17,723 nt of DNA from positions 1 to 17,723 of the forward strand of contig JAATGX010000138.1 of the NCBI GenBank assembly GCA_015688915.1, in the 5' to 3' direction. The position numbers were made by a program, and so were the translations under genes. The stretch is from Desulfuromonadales bacterium. GTDB lineage: Bacteria; Desulfobacterota; Desulfuromonadia; Geobacterales; Pseudopelobacteraceae. Below are positions 6,408 to 12,142 of this stretch, in pieces (position 1 is the first letter of the stretch; each line of letters opens with the position of its first letter). Under the pieces are notes generated by a model, which had not been told where the DNA came from, made no database searches, and worked only from the letters and a program-made list of their open reading frames with translations.

Positions 6408-7274
6408 ATGTATCACCTCAATGTGACAGGCCAGAATATTTACATCGACGACAGCGGACAGGGCTCCCCTGTTCTCCTGCTGCACAGCAGCGGGCTGTCG
6501 TCCCAGCAATGGCGCCGTCTGCGGGACCTGTTGAACCAGAGCCATCGAGTTCTGATTCCCGATTTTATCGGTTATGGACAAAGCGAGCCCTGGCATGGCG
6601 GCGAGACGTTCCACTTCCACCGGGATGTGGCGGTGGCTGAGGCCGTGGGGAGCATCGCCAATGCTCCCGTTCACCTGGTGGGCCATTCCTATGGCGGGCT
6701 GATCGCCCTTCAGCTTGGCGCCGGCGGGCGCGTTCCGGTGGCCTCGATCACGCTCTACGAACCTGTCGCGTTTGGCGTGCTGTTCTCCCTGCACGATGAG
6801 GAGGGGATTGCCGACCTGAACCGTGCCGATGCCTCCGGCCGGTTATCCGCTCCGGAGTTGGCCGGGACACCCGAGTGGGCCGAGCAGTTTGTCGATTACT
6901 GGAACGGGCCCGGTTCCTGGTCACGCATGCCTCCACCCCGGCAGGCGGCATTCATGGCGTCCGGTCGCAAGATATTCGAAGAGGTTCGCTCACTGACGAA
7001 CGATCGAACACCGCACGATGTCTACGCAAGGAATTCCGCACCCACACTGCTGCTTGACGGCAGCGAGTCGCCCGCCTCCGGCCGCCGGACCAACCTGCGC
7101 CTGAGCGAGACGCTTCCCAGGGCGCGCCGCGAGACTATCCAGGGGGCGGGCCACATGGGGCCACTCACCCATGCGGATCTGGTCAACGCGCACATAGCCT
7201 CGCACATTGCGGATGTGGAGAATCGGGCGGGCACTCACTCGCCAGGTGCCAACTCACCGGAAAATCACCGGTAA
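6408..7274 (+). CDS. Alpha/beta-fold hydrolase
   Basis: A 288-aa cytoplasmic alpha/beta hydrolase, last gene of the flavin oxidoreductase unit. The oxyanion region is LLLHSSGLSSQQW, followed by VLIPDFIGYGQS. The nucleophile elbow GHSYGG places S94, D217 in LLLDGSE is the likely acid, and H249 in GAGHMGP completes the triad. The cap lies around residues 125-200. The ATG directly follows the TGA of the preceding gene, with AAGGGGG at 6396-6402, so translation is probably coupled. The C-terminal 20 residues are low in structure (GTHSPGANSPENHR). The substrate cannot be told from sequence; esters, lactones or C-C bonds are all possible. Confidence 0.88.
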   Translation: MYHLNVTGQNIYIDDSGQGSPVLLLHSSGLSSQQWRRLRDLLNQSHRVLIPDFIGYGQSEPWHGGETFHFHRDVAVAEAVGSIANAPVHLVGHSYGGLIALQLGAGGRVPVASITLYEPVAFGVLFSLHDEEGIADLNRADASGRLSAPELAGTPEWAEQFVDYWNGPGSWSRMPPPRQAAFMASGRKIFEEVRSLTNDRTPHDVYARNSAPTLLLDGSESPASGRRTNLRLSETLPRARRETIQGAGHMGPLTHADLVNAHIASHIADVENRAGTHSPGANSPENHR

Positions 7275-7293
7275 TTCCAATAAACATTCAAGC

Positions 7294-7392
7294 TGACACC
7301 TTACCACCCCTGGCCCCTCCTAAAATAGGAGGGGGATTATAAAGCTCCCCTCCTTGATAAGGAGGGGTTGGGGGTGGTCGCTTTTGGTGTCA
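7294..7392. repeat. GC-rich cruciform inverted-repeat element (family A, long form)
   Basis: Nested inverted repeats: TGACACC (7294-7300) with GGTGTCA (7386-7392), ACCACCCC (7303-7310) with GGGGTGGT (7371-7378), and two inner hairpins CCCCTCCTA/TAGGAGGGG (7314-7334) and CCCCTCCTT/AAGGAGGGG (7347-7367). It resembles a REP/BIME pair and follows the end of the hydrolase gene. A shorter relative lies at 13479-13522. It may double as a transcription stop or mRNA-stabilising structure. Confidence 0.8.
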
Positions 7393-7440
7393 CCTTGACT
7401 GCAACTTAGAATAAGCTCTGCGTCAGGCGCGATAATTGAG

Positions 7441-7468
7441 TTGACCGCACCAAATAGGGCTATATAAT
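7441..7468 (+). promoter_or_regulatory. Sigma-70 promoter of the ABC-F leader
   Basis: -35 TTGACC (7441-7446), a 16-bp spacer, and perfect -10 TATAAT (7463-7468). Predicted transcription starts near 7475, giving a leader of about 108 nt before the ABC-F start codon at 7583. Confidence 0.8.
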
Positions 7469-7498
7469 GGGTCGCACTACCAATCCGGGAGATTTTCA

Positions 7499-7531
7499 GT
7501 GGCGATTCGCAAAATCCGCTTAACAGTCTGA
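7499..7531 (+). CDS. Putative leader peptide MAIRKIRLTV
   Basis: A 10-codon frame starts at GTG 7499 and stops at TGA 7529-7531. GGGAG (7487-7491) lies 7 nt upstream, an optimal spacing. It sits between a strong promoter and an intrinsic terminator. Its stop codon is inside the 5' arm of the terminator stem, so a ribosome paused at the stop would cover the stem. This is the layout of a ribosome-controlled attenuator. Three of its ten residues are basic (R4, K5, R7). It has not been shown to be translated, and a chance frame of this size is possible. Confidence 0.5.
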   Translation: MAIRKIRLTV

Positions 7532-7561
7532 GTATCCCGGCGGGGTACTCAGATTTTTTTT
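7528..7561 (+). terminator. Leader terminator (attenuator) upstream of the ABC-F gene
   Basis: An 11-bp stem, CTGAGTATCCC (7528-7538) with GGGGTACTCAG (7542-7552), one G-U pair and loop GGC, followed by A and eight Ts (7554-7561). It lies within the transcript from the 7441 promoter and 21 nt before the ABC-F ATG, so it must be read through for expression. The segment 7535-7540 (TCCCGG) can instead pair with CCGGGA at 7485-7490, a candidate antiterminator that also hides the leader peptide ribosome binding site. Confidence 0.85.
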
Positions 7562-7582
7562 CTCACAAGGAGTTGATCAAGC

Positions 7583-9220
7583 ATGATTTCAGCATCAAAC
7601 ATTACCCTTTCCTATGGCAAGCGGGTCCTCTTCAAAGACGTCAACATAAAATTCACTCCGGGCAATTGCTATGGGCTGATCGGCGCCAACGGCGCCGGCA
7701 AGTCCACCTTCCTCAAGATCCTCTCGGGCGAGATCACCCCGGACAAGGGCGAAATTACCATCGGCAGCCGCGAACGGGTCGCGGTGCTGCGCCAGGATCA
7801 GTTCGCCTTTGACGAGGAAACGGTCTTCAATGCGGTCATCATGGGGCACAAGCGCCTCTACGACGTCATGGTCGAACGTGAGGCGATCTATGCCAAGCCG
7901 GACTTCAGCGAGCAGGACGGGGTCCGTTCGGCCGAACTGGAAGGCGAATTCGCCGAGATGAACGGCTACGAAGCCGAGTCCGAGGCCGCGGTGCTCCTGA
8001 ACGGCCTGGGCATTCCCGAGGAATTGCGAACCAAACAGATGAAGGAGCTGGAGGGGGGCGACAAGGTGCGGGTACTGCTGGCCCAGGCACTGTTCGGCAA
8101 CCCGGACGTGCTGCTCCTGGACGAACCGACCAACAACCTGGACCTGAAGTCCATCTCCTGGCTGGAGGATTTCCTCTTCCGTTTCCCCAATACGGTGATC
8201 GTGGTCTCCCACGACCGTCACTTCCTCAACCAGGTTTGCACCCACACCGCGGACATCGATTTCAGCAGGATTCAGGTCTATGTCGGCAACTACGATTTCT
8301 GGTATCATGCCAGCCAGTTGAACCTGAAGCAGCGCCAGAACGAAAACCGCAAGGTATCCGAAAAGGCCGACGAATTGAAGGCCTTTATCCAACGTTTCTC
8401 CTCCAACGCTTCCAAGGCAAAGCAGGCCACCTCGCGCAAAAAGCTCCTGGACAAGCTGACCCTGGAGGATATGCCGGTCTCGTCCCGCAAGTATCCGCAC
8501 GTCATGTTCAAAGCCGAGCGCCCCTGCGGCGACATCATCCTGGAGATCCAGGGACTTTCCAAGGAGATCGACGGGGTTCGGGTTCTGGACAACCTGGATC
8601 TTATCGTCCGCAAAAACGACAAGATCGCTTTTGTCGGAGGCAACACCCTTGCCCGCACCACCCTTTTCCGGATACTGGCCGGCGAGTTGGAGCCGGACAG
8701 CGGTTCGTTTCGCTGGGGGGTAACCATTACCCACGCCTATTTCCCCAAGGAAAACAGCAGCTATTTCGAGAAGGACCTGAACCTGATCGAATGGCTGGGA
8801 CAGTATTCACCCCCCACCGAGGGTGAGACCTTTGCCCGCGGCTTCCTGGGGCGGATGCTCTTCTCCGGCGAGGAGGCGATGAAGAAGACCTCGGTACTTT
8901 CCGGGGGCGAGCGGGTACGCTGCATGCTATCCAGGATGATGCTCTCCGGTGCCAACGTACTGATCCTGGACGAGCCGACGAACCATCTTGACCTGGAGTC
9001 GATCACCGCCCTGAACGATGGGCTGATCGCTTATCCAGAGGTGGTGCTGTTCGCCTCCCATGACCATGAATTCGTTTCCACCGTGGCCAACCGTATCGTG
9101 GAGATAACCCCGGGCGGGATCATCGACCGGGTGATGGCCTTTGACGAATACCTGGAAGACGGGGATGTTACGCGAGAGCGTGACGAACTGTATCACAGTC
9201 ACGCGGAGCTGAGCCTCTAG
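7583..9220 (+). CDS. YbiT-type ABC-F ribosome-associated ATPase
   Basis: ABC-F proteins are soluble twin-ATPase factors that bind the ribosomal E site and act on stalled or antibiotic-bound ribosomes. The 545-aa product has no membrane segments. NBD1 has Walker A GANGAGKST (K40), a variant signature LEGGD (156-160) and Walker B LLLDEPTNNLD (E181). A charged linker of about 80 residues follows (RFSSNASKAKQATSRKK), as in E. coli YbiT. NBD2 has signature LSGGE (439-443) and Walker B LILDEPTNHLD (E464), but its Walker A is degenerate: GGNTLARTT, with R358 for lysine. The motif LRQDQFAF and VIMGHK early in the protein are YbiT-like. AAGGAG lies 10 nt before ATG 7583. The gene sits behind an attenuator and 43 nt before a GGQ-factor gene. 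Confidence 0.9.
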   Translation: MISASNITLSYGKRVLFKDVNIKFTPGNCYGLIGANGAGKSTFLKILSGEITPDKGEITIGSRERVAVLRQDQFAFDEETVFNAVIMGHKRLYDVMVEREAIYAKPDFSEQDGVRSAELEGEFAEMNGYEAESEAAVLLNGLGIPEELRTKQMKELEGGDKVRVLLAQALFGNPDVLLLDEPTNNLDLKSISWLEDFLFRFPNTVIVVSHDRHFLNQVCTHTADIDFSRIQVYVGNYDFWYHASQLNLKQRQNENRKVSEKADELKAFIQRFSSNASKAKQATSRKKLLDKLTLEDMPVSSRKYPHVMFKAERPCGDIILEIQGLSKEIDGVRVLDNLDLIVRKNDKIAFVGGNTLARTTLFRILAGELEPDSGSFRWGVTITHAYFPKENSSYFEKDLNLIEWLGQYSPPTEGETFARGFLGRMLFSGEEAMKKTSVLSGGERVRCMLSRMMLSGANVLILDEPTNHLDLESITALNDGLIAYPEVVLFASHDHEFVSTVANRIVEITPGGIIDRVMAFDEYLEDGDVTRERDELYHSHAELSL

Positions 9221-9263
9221 GAGGGTACCCGTTCCCTCTCCCCTGCGAGCAGATGAGGATGCC

Positions 9264-9587
9264 ATGACGATCGAAATCAGGGAATCGGACATCAGGGTGG
9301 AGTTTTACCGCGCCTCCGGCCCGGGCGGGCAACACCGGAACACCACCGACTCCGCGGTACGCATCCGGCATCTGCCCACCGGCATCGTGGCCCAGGCATC
9401 CGAGAGCCGGTCCCAGGCCCAGAACCGCGAGTCGGCCATGAAGCGCCTGTGCCTGGCGCTGGAGAAACGGGAGCGGAAGATCAAGAAGCGGATTGCCACC
9501 AAGGTGCCGAGGGGGGCGAAAGAAAAGCGGTTAACGGAGAAGAAGATCGTGGCGCAGAGAAAGAGACTGAGGACAACGCTTGAGTGA
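9264..9587 (+). CDS. Short GGQ-domain peptide release/ribosome rescue factor-like protein
   Basis: A 107-aa protein made almost only of the catalytic class-I release factor domain. GPGGQHRNTT places the GGQ loop at residues 21-23, followed by the typical VRIRHLPTGI strand. The C-terminus (about 65-107) is strongly basic and ends in TEKKIVAQRKRLRTTLE. This resembles the tail of ArfB/YaeJ, which enters the empty mRNA channel. There is no codon-recognition domain, so a codon-independent peptidyl-tRNA hydrolase role is likely. It is shorter than E. coli ArfB (about 140 aa). The start is ATG 9264, with TGAGGA 4-5 nt upstream. It is 43 nt after the ABC-F gene with no terminator between, so it is probably co-transcribed. 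Confidence 0.82.
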   Translation: MTIEIRESDIRVEFYRASGPGGQHRNTTDSAVRIRHLPTGIVAQASESRSQAQNRESAMKRLCLALEKRERKIKKRIATKVPRGAKEKRLTEKKIVAQRKRLRTTLE

Positions 9588-9607
9588 GACAGCGCAAATT
9601 CAACGAT

Positions 9608-10102
9608 CTAATTGAACCGCCCGCCACAGTCGCTTTCATCCCCGCGAATCTTTTCCACCGCATGACCGATCACCGGCCAGACCGCCTCCAGGTTTTCCAG
9701 CGCAGCTTTCGGGCTTCCGGGCAGATTGATGATCAGCGATTGACCGCGGATACCGGCCATGGCCCGGGACAATGACGCCATGGGGGTCTTTTCCAGGCTT
9801 TTCAGGCGCATCAACTCGCCGATTCCCGGAATCGCCCGTTCCACCACCCGCTGAGTAGCCTCCGGGGTCACATCCCGCGGCGAGACCCCCGTTCCTCCCG
9901 TAGTCAGGATCAGGTCGGCCAAGTCTGCGTCAGCCCATTCCACCAGCGTCTCGACAATCGTATCCATATCATCGGGGATAACCAGGGCCTGCACCGTCTG
10001 CACCCCTTTGTCCGCCAGCCAGGCCGCCAGACGCGGGCCGCTCTCGTCAATGCGCTCGCCGCGCGCCCCCTTGTCGCTCAAGGTCAGGATAGCCGCCCTC
10101 AT
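9608..10102 (-). CDS. mogA: Molybdopterin adenylyltransferase (MogA/MoaB family)
   Basis: This enzyme adenylates molybdopterin before molybdate insertion in molybdenum cofactor synthesis. The 164-aa product has the MoCF-binding fold signatures TTGGTGVSPRDVTPEAT (about 67-83) and INLPGSPKAALE near residue 130. Family length is 160-195 aa. The start ATG at 10102 overlaps the moaC stop in an ATGA arrangement, a sign of translational coupling. It ends 20 nt from the convergent GGQ-factor gene, with no clear terminator in between. MogA and MoaB are hard to separate by eye; the moaC neighbour fits either. Confidence 0.9.
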   Translation of the reverse strand: MRAAILTLSDKGARGERIDESGPRLAAWLADKGVQTVQALVIPDDMDTIVETLVEWADADLADLILTTGGTGVSPRDVTPEATQRVVERAIPGIGELMRLKSLEKTPMASLSRAMAGIRGQSLIINLPGSPKAALENLEAVWPVIGHAVEKIRGDESDCGGRFN

Positions 10103-10581
10103 TGCCCCTCCTCCCGGCGGTAGACTCCACTCTTGCCGCCTTCCTTATATAGTAGTCTGATCTCGCCGATGGCAATGGACTTATCGCTTCCCTTGCACAT
10201 ATCGTAGATCGTCAGGGCAGCAATAGCTGCCCCGGTCATTGCCTCCATCTCCACCCCGGTCCGTTCAAAGGCCCGCACCGTACACTGTAGTGCGATCCGC
10301 CCCGTCGCGGCGTCCGGAGTAAAGTCGATTGCCACGGAATGCAGGGCCAGGGGATGGGACAGGGGGATCAGGTCCGGGGTCTTCTTGGCCGCCATGATAC
10401 CGGCCAGTCTGGCTACCCCGAGCACATCCCCCTTGGCGACACCACCCGCCTCGATGGCGGACAATAGTTCGGACGAAAGCAGCACTACGGCTTCGGCCAC
10501 GGCGATACGCAGGGTGGGCTGCTTGGCGCTCACATCCACCATCACGGCATTGCCACGGTCGTCAAAATGATTGAAGTCCAT
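10099..10581 (-). CDS. moaC: Cyclic pyranopterin monophosphate synthase MoaC
   Basis: MoaC forms cyclic pyranopterin monophosphate, acting after the radical-SAM enzyme MoaA in the first step of molybdenum cofactor synthesis. The 160-aa product has all family motifs: KKTPDLIPLSHPL (66-78), TGVEMEAMTGA (108-118) and YDMCK (126-130), with D127 and K130 matching the catalytic Asp and Lys. The start ATG at 10581 has GGAG (minus-strand reading of 10588-10591) 6 nt upstream. It is the first gene of a moaC-mogA pair with a 4-nt overlap. The upstream region holds a purine-rich tandem repeat and a large inverted repeat. Confidence 0.95.
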   Translation of the reverse strand: MDFNHFDDRGNAVMVDVSAKQPTLRIAVAEAVVLLSSELLSAIEAGGVAKGDVLGVARLAGIMAAKKTPDLIPLSHPLALHSVAIDFTPDAATGRIALQCTVRAFERTGVEMEAMTGAAIAALTIYDMCKGSDKSIAIGEIRLLYKEGGKSGVYRREEGQ

Positions 10582-10586
10582 GTAGG

Positions 10587-10608
10587 TCTCCGTGTTCTCC
10601 GTGTTATT
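10587..10608 (-). repeat. Tandem AACACGGAGA motif upstream of moaC
   Basis: Reading the minus strand, AACACGGAGA occurs twice in a row just before the moaC start, and the second unit provides its ribosome binding site. The 13-mer AATAACACGGAGA recurs at 15455-15467 upstream of the coiled-coil gene. Confidence 0.5.
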
Positions 10609-10640
10609 TCAACCTGATTAGCGTCAATCTTCCGTCAGGC

Positions 10641-10732
10641 GTCCCCCCCTTTGAAAAAGGGGGGTCAGGGGGGATTTGAAGGTGCGCCGCTAAAGGCAAA
10701 TCCCCCTCAATCCCCCTTTTTCAAAGGGGGAC
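10641..10732. repeat. GC-rich inverted-repeat element (family B)
   Basis: The left arm from 10641 (GTC7, TTTGAAAAAG6) and the right arm ending at 10732 are inverted copies that differ by a CC insertion. Both continue inward into GGGGGATTTG/CAAATCCCCC, with an unpaired centre near 10681-10697. Each arm can also fold alone, for example CCCCCTTT/AAAGGGGG at 10712-10730. Flanking ATCTTCCGT (10627-10635) and ACGGAAGAT (10753-10761) form another 9-bp inverted pair. It lies between the purA terminator and moaC. Confidence 0.8.
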
Positions 10733-10740
10733 TTGTCACG

Positions 10741-10772
10741 TGAGCGCTGGTAACGGAAGATATCAGCGCTCA
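10741..10772. repeat. 9-bp perfect hairpin next to the family B element
   Basis: TGAGCGCTG (10741-10749) and CAGCGCTCA (10764-10772) pair perfectly with a 14-nt loop. There is no T-run on either side, so it is not a classic terminator. It may be part of the repeat element beside it. Confidence 0.55.
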
Positions 10773-10791
10773 TCAGGCATTCCAATGTATG

Positions 10792-10819
10792 AAAAAGGGC
10801 GTGATTCACACCACGCCCT
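10792..10819 (-). terminator. Intrinsic terminator after purA
   Basis: An 8-bp perfect stem, AGGGCGTG (10796-10803) with CACGCCCT (10812-10819), and an 8-nt loop. On the minus strand it is followed by a run of five Ts, 29 nt after the purA stop. Confidence 0.85.
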
Positions 10820-10847
10820 CCGTGTATTGCGCCCGTGTCGGCATATA

Positions 10848-12140
10848 TTACCCGAACGGATTACGCAGGATGATGGTCTGGTCGCGACGCGGACCGACCG
10901 AAACCAGGACGATCTGGCAGCCGGCCAACTCCTCCAGCCTGCGAACATAAGCACGGGCATTTACCGGGAGTTCGTCAAAGCTGCGGGCGGCGGTGATATC
11001 CGTTTTCCAACCCGGCAGTTCCTCGTAGACCGGCTGGCATTTCTCAAATATCTCCAAAGCGGCCGGAAGATCTTCCAAGGCTGCACCATTGTGGGTGTAA
11101 CCGGTACAAACCTTGATGGTATCGAACTCGCTCAGTACGTCCAGCTTGGTCAGGGCAATGCCGGTCAGGCCATTGACCCGTACCGCGTAACGGGCAACCA
11201 TGGCATCAAACCAGCCGCACCGGCGCGGACGGCCGGTGGTGGCGCCAAATTCACCGCCGGTCTGACGCAGTTGTTCACCGGTGTCATCAAGAAGCTCGGT
11301 CGGAAACGGGCCGCTTCCAACCCTGGTGACGTAGGCCTTGGAGATGCCGATGATCTCGTTGATGTCGCGCGGGCTGGCGCCAGAGCCGGTACAAGCACCG
11401 CCGGCGCAGGTCGAAGAGGACGTGACATACGGGTAGGTGCCATGGTCGACATCCAGCAAGGTTCCCTGGGCGCCTTCGAAAAGCGCCTTCTTTCCGGCCT
11501 TCAGGTCCTTGCTGAGAATCAGCGAGGTGTCCGCGACATAGGTAGCCAGGACAGCGGCGTATTTCTGGTATTCCTCGTAAATTTCATCAAAACTGCATGC
11601 CGGCTCGCCCAAAAGCTTTTCAAGGATGAAATTTTTTTCCTTCAGAAATTCCTTCAGCTTGGCGGCGAAGACCTCCGGGTTGAGCAGGTCCATCAGACGT
11701 ATGCCGCGCCGGCCGATCTTGTCCTCGTAGCAGGGGCCGATGCCGCGGCCGGTGGTGCCGATCTTTTTATCGCCGCTTTTAGCCTCACGGGCAATGTCGA
11801 TCCGCTTGTGATAGGGCATGATGACATGCAGCGACTCGGACAGCAGCAGACAGGTGTCATCCTTGATCCTGCCCGACTCCTTGAGCTTGGTGATCTCCCT
11901 GATGAACACCTCGGGGTCGAGAACCACGCCATTGCCGATGATGCAACGTTTCCCCTCGTGCAGTATCCCCGATGGAATCAGGTGCAAAACCACCTTCTCG
12001 TTCCCCACCACCAGGGTATGCCCGGCATTGTTGCCGCCTTGATAGCGCACAATGTCGTCGGCATGCTCGGTGTAGATGTCAACGACCTTGCCTTTACCCT
12101 CGTCGCCCCATTGGGCGCCAACCACGACCACATTTGCCAT
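10848..12140 (-). CDS. purA: Adenylosuccinate synthetase PurA
   Basis: PurA joins IMP and aspartate with GTP to give adenylosuccinate in AMP synthesis. The 430-aa product matches the usual length. Key sites are visible: GAQWGDEGKGK with catalytic D13 and K16, and GGNNAGHT with catalytic H41. Further conserved blocks are IGTTGRGIGPCYEDK, EGAQGTLLDVDHGTYPYVTSS and the C-terminal VSVGPRRDQTI. The start ATG at 12140 has GGGGAG about 10 nt upstream. It lies 2 nt after the hisZ stop, so the two are one transcript linking histidine regulation to purine synthesis; histidine synthesis consumes ATP and releases the purine precursor AICAR. A terminator follows. Confidence 0.97.
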   Translation of the reverse strand: MANVVVVGAQWGDEGKGKVVDIYTEHADDIVRYQGGNNAGHTLVVGNEKVVLHLIPSGILHEGKRCIIGNGVVLDPEVFIREITKLKESGRIKDDTCLLLSESLHVIMPYHKRIDIAREAKSGDKKIGTTGRGIGPCYEDKIGRRGIRLMDLLNPEVFAAKLKEFLKEKNFILEKLLGEPACSFDEIYEEYQKYAAVLATYVADTSLILSKDLKAGKKALFEGAQGTLLDVDHGTYPYVTSSSTCAGGACTGSGASPRDINEIIGISKAYVTRVGSGPFPTELLDDTGEQLRQTGGEFGATTGRPRRCGWFDAMVARYAVRVNGLTGIALTKLDVLSEFDTIKVCTGYTHNGAALEDLPAALEIFEKCQPVYEELPGWKTDITAARSFDELPVNARAYVRRLEELAGCQIVLVSVGPRRDQTIILRNPFG

Positions 12141-12142
12141 GT

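Noticed and set aside
7294..7392. CRISPR array or transposon end
   Set aside because: The repeats are inverted rather than direct with unique spacers, and no transposase or Cas gene is present.
7475..7561. Stand-alone small RNA with its own promoter and terminator
   Set aside because: Kept only as an alternative. The leader peptide signals and the 21-nt gap to the ABC-F start favour an attenuator, but a discrete RNA of about 87 nt cannot be ruled out from sequence.
7441..7561. Sigma-54 promoter in the ABC-F upstream region
   Set aside because: No GG-N10-GC pair of the right form was found; the sigma-70 boxes are near consensus.
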